Source: an uncultured Clostridia bacterium
GTDB lineage: Bacteria > Bacillota > Clostridia > UMGS1883
Assembly (NCBI GenBank): GCA_947629615.1
Contig: CANRER010000095.1
Span: forward strand, 1-5,866
Reading direction: 5' to 3'
DNA length: 5,866 nucleotides
The notes below the pieces were generated by a model. That model was not told the DNA's origin. It did not search any database and saw only the letters and a program-made list of their open reading frames with translations. The translations under genes were made by a program, and so were the position numbers. Below, one piece after another: positions 1-5,843 of the stretch. How positions within the stretch are numbered: position 1 is the first letter of the stretch; each line of letters begins with the position of its first letter.

Positions 1-255
1 GGCTATGGCGCGGCGGATACCGTCGCGGTAAACGAACGGCACAAAGCATTTTTCATAGGGCGTTCCGCCGCGGCAGTCGGCACAGCTCGGCATGGCGAAC
101 TCGCTGCCCATCGGCGCGCCGCAGACCGAGCATCTGGGGCCGGTTATCCTCGGCAGCGAAGCCTCGCAGGCCGCGCAAAAGCCGTTCTCCTCCTCGGCGA
201 GGCCGCCGCAGGCCGGGCATTTCGGCGGGAACAGCAGCGAAAGCGGGTTTCTCAT
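1..255 (-). CDS. comF: ComF family protein, N-terminal part (runs off left edge)
   Basis: This is a partial gene: 85 codons are present from an ATG at 255-253 and the frame is still open at base 1. The translation begins MRNPLSLLFPPKCPACGG. It carries two zinc-ribbon-like cysteine sets, C13/C16 with C27/C30 and C42/C45 with C58/C61 (the latter starting CSVCGAPMG). These are followed by FVPFVYRDGIRRAIA, which fits the conserved ComF segment just before the phosphoribosyltransferase domain. That domain, with its PRPP-binding loop, would lie outside the window. Family members (ComFC of Bacillus, GntX/YhgH of enterobacteria) are linked to uptake of external DNA in competent cells, but their exact reaction is poorly settled. 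The start overlaps the stop of the upstream regulator gene as ATGA, and a weak AGGCGG lies 7 bases before it, so translation is probably coupled to that gene. The family call is firm; a role in competence here is inference. Confidence 0.88.
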   Translation of the reverse strand, partial: MRNPLSLLFPPKCPACGGLAEEENGFCAACEASLPRITGPRCSVCGAPMGSEFAMPSCADCRGGTPYEKCFVPFVYRDGIRRAIA

Positions 256-509
256 TCGCCGGCCGCCTTTCTCGGGGGTTTTTCGCCGTGCGCGTCGTCG
301 GCGCGGTTTTTCTCGCGGACGATAAGCTCGTCAAGCTCACAGCCGAGCGCCTCGCATATCCTGTCGAGGTGGTCGAGGTTGACGCGCTCGCATATTTCGT
401 GGTACATATCGTTTATCGTATTTGCCCTGATACCGGTTTTGCGGGCGAGGTCGGCCTGCGTCCAGCGACGCTCGCCCAACCTTGTGGACAGCATTATCCT
501 TATCGACAT
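252..509 (-). CDS. small XRE/Cro-C1 family HTH transcriptional regulator
   Basis: An 85-residue protein that is mostly one Cro/C1-type helix-turn-helix domain (about residues 3-64). The recognition region is TQADLARKTGIRANTINDMY (17-36), followed by the family-typical end LDRICEALGCELDELI (48-63). This pattern resembles the short single-domain regulators of the YozG/HTH_26 type. The last 20 residues are charged and low in hydrophobics, probably a flexible tail. No ligand-binding or protease domain is present, so any signal sensing must come from elsewhere. The start is well supported: GGGGAG lies 6 bases before the ATG and a predicted promoter lies just upstream. The gene overlaps comF by 4 bases (ATGA), which makes a coupled regulator-comF unit. 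Autoregulation from the AT-rich region upstream is plausible for this family but is not shown by the sequence. The targets are unknown. Confidence 0.87.
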   Translation of the reverse strand: MSIRIMLSTRLGERRWTQADLARKTGIRANTINDMYHEICERVNLDHLDRICEALGCELDELIVREKNRADDAHGEKPPRKAAGE

Positions 510-515
510 AAGCTT

Positions 516-521
516 CTCCCC
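516..521 (-). promoter_or_regulatory. ribosome binding site of the XRE regulator gene
   Basis: GGGGAG on the minus strand, followed by the 6-base spacer AAGCTT and the ATG at 509. It supports this start and gives a predicted leader of only about 25 bases. Confidence 0.75.
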
Positions 522-540
522 TTTTTGCGTATTTAGATAT

Positions 541-569
541 ATTATAACAAAAAGCGGAGTTTAATTCAT
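541..569 (-). promoter_or_regulatory. predicted sigma-A promoter for the XRE regulator-comF unit
   Basis: The minus strand has a perfect -10 TATAAT (546-541) preceded by TGT, so it is an extended -10 (TGTTATAAT, 549-541). With a 17-base spacer the -35 position is ATGAAT (569-564), which matches only three of the six TTGACA bases. The extended -10 would compensate for this. The start of transcription is expected near the A at 534, about 25 bases before the regulator ATG. The site lies downstream of the pgsA terminator, so the regulator-comF pair is probably transcribed on its own. The call is from consensus only, in AT-rich DNA where chance matches are common. Confidence 0.6.
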
Positions 570-573
570 AATT

Positions 574-603
574 TTGATAGATTTTATCGTATTATGTTAT
601 AAT
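574..603 (+). promoter_or_regulatory. predicted plus-strand sigma-A promoter facing the 3' end of pgsA
   Basis: TTGATA (574-579, five of six bases of the -35 consensus) is separated by 18 bases from a perfect TATAAT (598-603), which also carries the extended TGT (TGTTATAAT, 595-603). By consensus this is stronger than the minus-strand promoter beside it. Transcription would start near the A at 610 and run through the terminator hairpin into pgsA in antisense. No plausible plus-strand gene follows: the first ATG codons give only a five-codon frame, and longer plus-strand frames are shadows of pgsA. It is either a source of antisense or small RNA, or a chance match. Confidence 0.45.
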
Positions 604-609
604 TCCACG

Positions 610-638
610 AAAAAAAGAGGGAACCCCTCGGGTTCCCT
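610..638 (-). terminator. intrinsic terminator of the lepA-hemW-recX-rimO-pgsA operon
   Basis: On the minus strand AGGGAACCC (638-630, read right to left), a three-base GAG loop and GGGTTCCCT (626-618) form a perfect 9-bp stem. One C and seven consecutive T residues (616-610) follow. The stem begins 9 bases after the pgsA stop codon. On the plus strand the hairpin is followed by ACGGCGCG with no T run, so it should terminate only minus-strand transcription, ending the five-gene operon before the regulator-comF promoter. Confidence 0.93.
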
Positions 639-647
639 ACGGCGCGT

Positions 648-1163
648 TCAATCCTTAAAAACGTCGATGTTTTCATATATGTAGGCCGCCCAGCTCAACA
701 GCGTGAAGCCCGCGGCTATCCACAGCGCGGCGGCGGCCCAGCCCGGGCGGTAGCCCTCGACGAAAATGGAGAACAGCACGGCGAAAATCTGCACGTTGGT
801 CTTTATCTTACCCCACCACGACGCGGCGATGACCTTGCCCTTATCCACGGCCACCACGCGCATACAGGTCACGAACAGCTCCCGCGCGATGATAATGGCC
901 GCCGGCCAAACGTTCACGGTGCCGTTTTGCACAAAGCACAGCAGCGCGCCGAAAACCAGAATTTTATCGGCGAGGGGATCCATTATCTTGCCGAACGACG
1001 TGACGAGGTTATATTTCCTCGCTATGTAGCCGTCGAAAAAGTCGGTTATGCTTGCGAGGGCGAACACCACGCCCGCCGCCGCGCCGTGGCCCGACAGCAT
1101 TAGCGCCATCGTCACCGGCACAAGAACTATCCTCACCATTGTGAGCTTGTTGGGTAAATTCAT
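648..1163 (-). CDS. pgsA: CDP-diacylglycerol--glycerol-3-phosphate 3-phosphatidyltransferase
   Basis: A 171-residue integral membrane enzyme of the CDP-alcohol phosphatidyltransferase family. The PgsA type joins CDP-diacylglycerol and glycerol 3-phosphate to make phosphatidylglycerophosphate, the committed step to phosphatidylglycerol and cardiolipin. The full family signature DxxDGxxAR...GxxxDxxxD is present: D41, D44, G45, A48, R49, G58, D62 and D66, in TDFFDGYIAR and FGKIMDPLAD. The opening MNLPNKLTMVRIVLVP is typical of PgsA. Hydrophobic stretches near 11-38, 67-79, 84-101, 124-136 and 142-163 fit a multi-pass protein. It is slightly short but complete. The ATG overlaps the rimO stop as ATGA, with GAGGAGG 7 bases upstream. 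It is the last gene before the terminator. Other family members use serine or inositol as substrate, but the N-terminus and rimO neighbour favour PgsA. Confidence 0.93.
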   Translation of the reverse strand: MNLPNKLTMVRIVLVPVTMALMLSGHGAAAGVVFALASITDFFDGYIARKYNLVTSFGKIMDPLADKILVFGALLCFVQNGTVNVWPAAIIIARELFVTCMRVVAVDKGKVIAASWWGKIKTNVQIFAVLFSIFVEGYRPGWAAAALWIAAGFTLLSWAAYIYENIDVFKD

Positions 1164-2509
1164 TTTTCTTCCTCCTCAATACATTCAACCTCAATACATT
1201 CAACCTGTTTTCCGTAAAGGTCGTAATCGTCGCTGTCCACTATTTCGACCCACGCAAGGCTGCCGGGAAGCAGCTCCCGCGACGCGCCGAAGTATATCAC
1301 CGGGTCAACGCCGGGGCTTTCGCCCCCGCTGCGCCCCTGCCAAAGGTTCCCGTCAAAGCTTTCGGCCATGACGAGGAGCCTTTTGCCTATCATCGCCCTC
1401 CCGCGCTCAATCGAAAGCTCCCGCGCGAGCGCCATGGCCTCGTCGCGGCGGCGCTGCTTTTCCTCCTCGGGAAGCTGGCCGCCCAGCCTCGCGGCGGGGG
1501 TGCCTTCTTCCTGTGAGTAGGCGAAAACGCCCACCCTGTCGAAGCTGGCCTCCTTTATCAGCGACAACAGGTTCGCGAACTCCTCCTCGGTTTCGCCGGG
1601 GAAGCCCGCGATAAGGCTCGTCCGCACGGTTACGCCGGGTATCTCGCGCCGCAGCCGCTCCACAAGCGCAAGCGACTGGGCCCGCGTAGTGTGCCTGCCC
1701 ATGCGGCGCAGCACGTTGTCGTCCCCGTGCTGTATAGGGATGTCGAAATATTTAACGATTTTTTCTTCGCTTTTGACGGTTTCAATCAGCTCGTCGGTCA
1801 CGGCCTCGGGATAGCAGTAATGCAGCCTTATCCACTCCGCCCCGTCTATGCGGCAAAGGCGGCGCAGCAGCTCGGGGAGCTGCCTTTCGCCCCTGTCCTC
1901 GCCGTAGCGGGTGACGTCTTGGGCGACAAGTATCAGCTCCTTCACCCCGTCGGCGGCCAAAGCGGCGGCCTCGGCGAGAATGTCGTCCATGGCGCGGCTG
2001 CGGTACCGCCCGCGTATCATAGGTATGGCGCAGTAGGTGCAGCGGTTGTCGCAGCCCTCGGCAATTTTCAAGTAGGCCGTATGCGGCCGCGTGGTGACAA
2101 GCCTCGGCAAGCCCTCCGGCACAGAGGCGTCGGCGGGCTTGAGGATAGTTTCGCGCGCGCCCTTAAGGCCGCGCTCCACGGCGGCGGCTATCTCGTCAAA
2201 GGCGGTGGAGCCGATTATCAAATCGACCTCGGGCAAATCGCGGCGGATGTCGTCGGCGTAACGCTGGGCAAGACAGCCCGCGGCGGCGAGGAGTCGGCAC
2301 CGCCCCCGCTTAAATTCGGCCATTTCGAGCAGGGTGTTGATGGACTCCTGCTTGGCGCTGTCGATAAAGGCGCAGGTGTTCACGACTATCGCGTCGGCGA
2401 GGGCGGGGTCGTTCACAAGCTCAAAGCCGTGTTCGGCCAAAAGGCCGAGCATATTTTCGCTGTCGCAAAGATTTTTGTCACAGCCCAGCGACACAAAGCC
2501 TATCGTCAT
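1160..2509 (-). CDS. rimO: ribosomal protein S12 methylthiotransferase RimO
   Basis: A 449-residue radical SAM methylthiotransferase that adds a methylthio group to a conserved aspartate of ribosomal protein S12, using two [4Fe-4S] clusters. The N-terminal UPF0004 domain starts MTIGFVSLGCDKNLCDSE, with the cluster cysteines at C10, C46 and C79. SLGCxKN, rather than the MiaB-type FGCQMN, points to RimO over the tRNA enzymes MiaB and MtaB. The radical SAM motif CDNRCTYC supplies C153, C157 and C160, inside a RimO-like IAEGC...IPMIRGRYRSR stretch. A TRAM-like substrate-binding domain occupies roughly 370-435. The start at 2509 is preferred over an in-frame ATG at 2524 because GGGAGG lies 7 bases before it and downstream of the earlier ATG. 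It begins 2 bases after the recX stop and its stop overlaps pgsA. The tail has a repeated VECIE followed by glutamates, which is unusual. Confidence 0.95.
   Translation of the reverse strand: MTIGFVSLGCDKNLCDSENMLGLLAEHGFELVNDPALADAIVVNTCAFIDSAKQESINTLLEMAEFKRGRCRLLAAAGCLAQRYADDIRRDLPEVDLIIGSTAFDEIAAAVERGLKGARETILKPADASVPEGLPRLVTTRPHTAYLKIAEGCDNRCTYCAIPMIRGRYRSRAMDDILAEAAALAADGVKELILVAQDVTRYGEDRGERQLPELLRRLCRIDGAEWIRLHYCYPEAVTDELIETVKSEEKIVKYFDIPIQHGDDNVLRRMGRHTTRAQSLALVERLRREIPGVTVRTSLIAGFPGETEEEFANLLSLIKEASFDRVGVFAYSQEEGTPAARLGGQLPEEEKQRRRDEAMALARELSIERGRAMIGKRLLVMAESFDGNLWQGRSGGESPGVDPVIYFGASRELLPGSLAWVEIVDSDDYDLYGKQVECIEVECIEEEEK
1171..1177 (-). promoter_or_regulatory. ribosome binding site of pgsA inside the rimO 3' end
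   Basis: GAGGAGG on the minus strand, 7 bases before the pgsA ATG. It lies within the run of glutamate codons that ends rimO and directly beside the 15-bp tandem repeat. The acidic RimO tail therefore also serves as the pgsA translation signal. Confidence 0.85.
1174..1206. repeat. 15-bp perfect tandem duplication (2.2 copies) in the rimO 3' end
   Basis: On the coding strand the 15-mer GTTGAATGTATTGAG occurs twice in a row with no mismatch (1204-1175). The match continues for a few bases into the flanks, giving 33 bases with a 15-base period. It is in frame and encodes VECIE twice, near the RimO C-terminus. Because the period is a multiple of three, copy-number change would not break rimO or move the pgsA ribosome binding site relative to its ATG. 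Confidence 0.95.
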
Positions 2510-2511
2510 GC

Positions 2512-2988
2512 TCAATCCTCCCATTCAACGTCCCTGAAGGCGCTTCGGGCGTTCATCGCGCCCCGTATGTCGGAATATGTAAACCCGCGCCGCGCGAAGT
2601 ACGCCACTATGCGCGAACGCTCCTTCGGGTTGCTCAAATCGGCCCCCTGAAAGCGCCGCTCCATTATTTCGGCCACCCGTTCGGCCCCGTCGTCGGCGGA
2701 GCCGGCCGCCAACACCTCGTCCACAATGTCGCGGCTTACGCCGCGGCGCAGCAGCTCGCTCCGTATGCGGCCCTCTCCGTGGCCGCGCAGCTTTACTCCG
2801 TCGGAAAAATATTTCTCGGCGTAGGCGCGGTCGTCAATGTAGCCGAAGCCCTTCATGGCCTCCACCGCGTCGTCGGCCTCGTCCGCGCCGTAGCCCTTTT
2901 CGAGCAGCTTGTCGCGCAGCTCCTTTTCGGTGCGGTCCTTAACGGCGAGTATCTTCACCGCGCAGTCGCGGCAGCTCGGCTTGGGCAT
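2512..2988 (-). CDS. recX: regulatory protein RecX
   Basis: A 158-residue, mostly helical cytoplasmic protein of the RecX family, which binds RecA filaments and usually restrains recombinase and LexA-cleavage activity. Family-typical elements appear in order: an N-terminal helix with KDRTEKELRDKLLEKGY (17-33), then FGYIDDRAYAEKYFSD (48-63), then GRIRSELLRRGVSRDIVDEVL (73-93). Near the C-terminus come RIVAYFARRGFTYSDIRGAM (125-144). This matches the repeated three-helix layout, and the length is within the usual 150-270 range. The start at 2988 has GGGAG 7 bases upstream. The gene begins 11 bases after the hemW stop and ends 2 bases before rimO. recX is often found beside recA; here it is in a translation/heme/phospholipid operon and no recA is in view. 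Residues C6 and C9 form a CxxC with no known role in the family. Confidence 0.9.
   Translation of the reverse strand: MPKPSCRDCAVKILAVKDRTEKELRDKLLEKGYGADEADDAVEAMKGFGYIDDRAYAEKYFSDGVKLRGHGEGRIRSELLRRGVSRDIVDEVLAAGSADDGAERVAEIMERRFQGADLSNPKERSRIVAYFARRGFTYSDIRGAMNARSAFRDVEWED
2517..2522 (-). promoter_or_regulatory. ribosome binding site that sets the rimO start
   Basis: GGGAGG on the minus strand, within the last codons of recX, followed by a 7-base spacer (ATTGAGC) and the ATG at 2509. The ATG at 2524 immediately precedes this site and has no comparable signal of its own, so the shorter RimO is the likely product. Confidence 0.85.
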
Positions 2989-2995
2989 GGTATCA

Positions 2996-3002
2996 CTCCC
3001 TA
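2996..3002 (-). promoter_or_regulatory. ribosome binding site of recX overlapping the hemW stop
   Basis: TAGGGAG on the minus strand (3002-2996): the hemW stop codon TAG shares its final G with GGGAG, which is followed by a 7-base spacer to the recX ATG. Ribosomes finishing hemW would therefore stop directly on the recX initiation signal. Confidence 0.8.
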
Positions 3003-4037
3003 AACAAATTCGGCGAATACGATATTCGCAAGGTCAAGCCCGCGCCGCGTCAGGCGCAGGCGGTTCCCGTTCATTTCCAAAAGCCCCTTGGCGGCAAGAC
3101 GCTCCACCTCGGCGGGGAACTCGCCGAAATACTCCACGCCGTCCGTTTTGCGCAGACCCAGCCAAAATTTCTCGCGCAGCAGCTCGCCCGCGTCAACGGT
3201 TTCTCGTTCGGTTTTCCTGCCGCCGCCCGCGAGGTAAAGCTCCAAATCGGGGGCGTTTTTATATCTTTCGCCGCCGCAGAACGAGGCCGCCGCAGCGCCT
3301 ATGCCCACGTACTCGCCGCCGCTCCAGTATTTGAGGTTGTGGCGGCACTCGCGGCCCGGGCGGGCAAAATTCGATATTTCGTACTGCTTTAGGCCCATAG
3401 CCTCGAGGGCTTCTCTGGCCTGATGATAAAGCTCCCGTTCCTCGTCCTCGTCGGGGAGGTCGGGGGTGTTTTCGTAAAACGGCGTGCCTTCCTCGATTAT
3501 CAGCGAATACGCGCTGACGTGCTCGGGCGAAAGGGCGCGGACACGCGCGAGGCTATGGCCCAAGCTTTCCGCCGTCTGGCCCGGAGTGGCGAGCATAAGG
3601 TCAAGATTTATGTTATCGAAGCCCGCCTCGCGGGCCATGAAGAAGGCCTCCTCGGCCTGAGCCGCGGAATGTATGCGCCCGAGGGCGGCAAGCTCGGCGT
3701 CGTTGAAGCTTTGCACGCCTATACTGAGGCGATTCACTCCCGCCCCGCGCAGGGCGCGGAGCAGCTCGGGCGAAAGAGTTCCGGGGTTGGCCTCCACGGT
3801 GAACTCCTCCGCCTTCGGCAGCGAGCGGCAGAGCAGCGCAAGCTCTTCGCCCATAGCGGTAGGCGTGCCGCCGCCGACGAACACGGTGTCGAACCGGCGG
3901 GGATACTCCGAAAGTTCCCGCAGGAGGGCGGCGCGGTACTCCGAGGCGCGGCTCCGCTCGGCGACGGAGTAGAAGTCGCAGTACGGGCATTTTCTGACGC
4001 AGAAGGGTATGTGAACGTAAAGCCCGGCGCTACTCAT
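3000..4037 (-). CDS. hemW: radical SAM family heme chaperone HemW
   Basis: A 345-residue protein of the HemN-like radical SAM group. HemW binds heme and a [4Fe-4S] cluster and delivers heme to target proteins; it is not a true coproporphyrinogen dehydrogenase. The cluster motif CxxxCxxC is at C13, C17 and C20 (IPFCVRKCPYCDFYS), and the next cysteine used by HemN is replaced by F22, as expected for HemW. VFVGGGTPT (about 52-60), the EANPGTLS strand and the diagnostic HNLKYW (in CRHNLKYWSGGEYVGIG, about 233-238) are all present. A winged-helix-like HemN_C domain forms the end. It is a little shorter than the 375-380 residues of enterobacterial HemW, but no key element is missing. The ATG at 4037 overlaps lepA by 8 bases and has no good Shine-Dalgarno. 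A TTG at 4040 is possible; reinitiation after lepA is likely. Annotation as coproporphyrinogen oxidase would be a common mistake. Confidence 0.94.
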   Translation of the reverse strand: MSSAGLYVHIPFCVRKCPYCDFYSVAERSRASEYRAALLRELSEYPRRFDTVFVGGGTPTAMGEELALLCRSLPKAEEFTVEANPGTLSPELLRALRGAGVNRLSIGVQSFNDAELAALGRIHSAAQAEEAFFMAREAGFDNINLDLMLATPGQTAESLGHSLARVRALSPEHVSAYSLIIEEGTPFYENTPDLPDEDEERELYHQAREALEAMGLKQYEISNFARPGRECRHNLKYWSGGEYVGIGAAAASFCGGERYKNAPDLELYLAGGGRKTERETVDAGELLREKFWLGLRKTDGVEYFGEFPAEVERLAAKGLLEMNGNRLRLTRRGLDLANIVFAEFV

Positions 4038-5829
4038 CAAGCTTCAGCACCGACATGAAGGCCTCCTGCGGCAGCTCGACGCTGCCCACCTGCCTCATGC
4101 GCTTTTTGCCCTCCTTCTGCTTTTCGAGCAGCTTTTTCTTACGGGTTATGTCGCCGCCGTAGCACTTGGCAAGCACGTCCTTGCGCAGGGCCTTGACGGT
4201 TTCTCGGGCGATGATTTTCCCGCCCACGGCGGCCTGAATGGGTATCTCGAAAAGCTGGCGCGGAATGGACTCCTTCAGCTTTTCGGCTATTCTGCGGCCT
4301 CGGGCGTAGCTTTTGGACGAATGGACGATAAAGCTCAGCGCGTCCACCATCTCGCCGTTAAGCAGAATGTCGAGCTTAACGAGGTCGCTTTTCACGTAGC
4401 CCATGAACTCGTAGTCGAACGAAGCGTAGCCTCGGCTACGGCTCTTTAAGGCGTCGAAAAAGTCGTAGATTATCTCGTTCAGCGGCAGCTCGTAGTGCAA
4501 ATCCGCGCGGTCGGCGTCGATATAGGTCATGCCCTTATACACCCCTCTGCGCTCCTGACACAGCTCCATTATCGAACCGACGTAGTCCTTCGGCGAAAAA
4601 ATGTGCGCCGTCACGACGGGCTCCTCCATATAGTTTATTTCGGCGGGCGAAGGCATATTTGTAGGGTTCGAGATGAACGCCTCCTCGCCGTTTGTTTTTA
4701 TAACGTGGTAGACCACGCTCGGCGCGGTCGTCACAAGGTCGAGGTTGAACTCGCGTTCGAGCCTTTCTTGGATTATCTCAAGGTGCAGCAGCCCCAAAAA
4801 GCCGCAGCGGAAGCCAAAGCCGAGCGCCGCCGAGGTTTCGGCCTCAAAGGAGAGGGACGCATCGTTGAGCTGGAGTTTTTCGAGCGCGTCGCGCAGGTCG
4901 TTGTACTTTGCGCCGTCGGCGGGGTAAACTCCGCAAAAGACCATCGGGTTCACCTTGCGGTAGCCCTCCAGCGGCTCCGCCGCAGGGTTGTTGGCGTCGG
5001 TCACGGTGTCGCCCACCTGCGTATCGCGCACGGTTTTTATGCTTGCCGCGATATAGCCTACCTCGCCTGCGCTCAGCTCCTTCGCGCTCTGTATGCCGTT
5101 GGGCAGCAGATAGCCGGTTTCCACCACGTCGAACTCGCCGCCGGTGGCCATAAACCTTATTCTCATACCGGGGCGGAGCGTACCCTCCATTACGCGGACG
5201 TAAACTATCACCCCTCGGTAAGAGTCGTAGTAAGAGTCGAAAATCAGCGCGCGGGGCGGAGCCGAGGGGTCGCCCGTCGGCGCGGGGATATTTTTGACGA
5301 TATACTCCGGCACCTCCTCGATGTTAATGCCCTGCTTGGCGCTTATTCTGGGAGCGTCCATCGCGGGTATGCCGATAACGTCCTCGATTTCGCGGGCGAT
5401 AACGTCGGGGCGGGCGCTAGGGAGGTCGATTTTATTTATGACGGGAAGTATTTCAAGGTTGTGGTCTAGCGCGAGATAGGTGTTCGCGAGGGTCTGCGCC
5501 TCCACGCCTTGAGCCGCGTCCACAACGAGCACCGCGCCCTCGCAGGCGGCAAGAGAGCGCGACACCTCGTAGTTGAAGTCCACATGGCCGGGAGTGTCGA
5601 TAAGGTTAAGGATATAGGTTTCGCCGTCCTTCGCCTTGTAGCTGAGGCGCACGGCGCGGGCCTTGATGGTTATGCCGCGCTCTCTTTCAAGCTCCATGTT
5701 GTCCAAAAGCTGATCCTCCATGTCGCGGCTTTCCACAACGCCCGTCAGCTCGAGCAGACGGTCGGCAAGGGTGCTTTTGCCGTGGTCGATGTGGGCTATT
5801 ATGCTGAAATTGCGAATTTTGTCCTGCAT
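4030..5829 (-). CDS. lepA: elongation factor 4 (LepA), translational GTPase
   Basis: A complete 599-residue translational GTPase, the normal family length of about 600. EF4 binds the ribosome; it was described as a back-translocase and has also been linked to initiation or 30S assembly. The G domain shows G1 AHIDHGKST (12-20), the RGITI switch (51-55), DTPGH (78-82), NKIDLP (132-137) and SAK (163-165). Beta-barrel domain 2 (about 190-280) and the two EF-G-like domains follow. The LepA-specific C-terminus is clear in CYGGDITRKKKLLEKQKEGK (556-575) and the following RMRQVGSVELPQEAF. It lacks EF-G domain IV, as LepA should. The start is supported by AAGGAG 8 bases upstream. It is the first gene visible in the five-gene cluster, and hemW overlaps its stop. 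The promoter, if it lies directly upstream, is beyond or at the right edge. Confidence 0.98.
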   Translation of the reverse strand: MQDKIRNFSIIAHIDHGKSTLADRLLELTGVVESRDMEDQLLDNMELERERGITIKARAVRLSYKAKDGETYILNLIDTPGHVDFNYEVSRSLAACEGAVLVVDAAQGVEAQTLANTYLALDHNLEILPVINKIDLPSARPDVIAREIEDVIGIPAMDAPRISAKQGINIEEVPEYIVKNIPAPTGDPSAPPRALIFDSYYDSYRGVIVYVRVMEGTLRPGMRIRFMATGGEFDVVETGYLLPNGIQSAKELSAGEVGYIAASIKTVRDTQVGDTVTDANNPAAEPLEGYRKVNPMVFCGVYPADGAKYNDLRDALEKLQLNDASLSFEAETSAALGFGFRCGFLGLLHLEIIQERLEREFNLDLVTTAPSVVYHVIKTNGEEAFISNPTNMPSPAEINYMEEPVVTAHIFSPKDYVGSIMELCQERRGVYKGMTYIDADRADLHYELPLNEIIYDFFDALKSRSRGYASFDYEFMGYVKSDLVKLDILLNGEMVDALSFIVHSSKSYARGRRIAEKLKESIPRQLFEIPIQAAVGGKIIARETVKALRKDVLAKCYGGDITRKKKLLEKQKEGKKRMRQVGSVELPQEAFMSVLKLDE

Positions 5830-5837
5830 TACGAACT

Positions 5838-5843
5838 CTCCTT
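5838..5843 (-). promoter_or_regulatory. ribosome binding site of lepA
   Basis: AAGGAG on the minus strand with an 8-base spacer before the lepA ATG. The 23 bases to the right, up to the window edge, include the AT-rich GTATTAATATG; whether this is part of a promoter or of an upstream gene cannot be told from what is visible. Confidence 0.8.

Noticed and set aside
53..340. 95-codon minus-strand frame across the XRE/comF junction
   Set aside because: It is out of frame with both the XRE regulator and the comF start, is Arg/Pro-rich and lacks domain features, while the overlapping frames match known families.
563..588. Small dyads AATT-CAT-AATT (563-573) and GATA-5-TATC (576-588) as possible XRE operators
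   Set aside because: Each has only four-base arms in AT-rich DNA and neither is repeated elsewhere, so they cannot be told from chance.
610..638. Terminator read as bidirectional
   Set aside because: The plus-strand side of the hairpin is followed by GC-rich sequence with no T run, so only minus-strand termination is supported.
2510..2524. Upstream in-frame ATG of rimO at 2524 (five extra residues)
   Set aside because: The strong GGGAGG lies between this ATG and the one at 2509, so it can serve only the latter; the shorter protein starts MTIGFVSLG, as RimO usually does.
1691..2650. Long 319-codon plus-strand open frame antisense to rimO and recX
   Set aside because: It mirrors the codon bias of two clearly identified genes on the other strand in GC-rich DNA, and its translation has no recognisable domain and low-complexity Gly/Ala/Val content.
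4495..5469. Long 324-codon plus-strand open frame antisense to lepA
   Set aside because: It lies wholly within lepA, is rich in Arg/Ala/Val/His as expected of a shadow frame, and shows no family motif.
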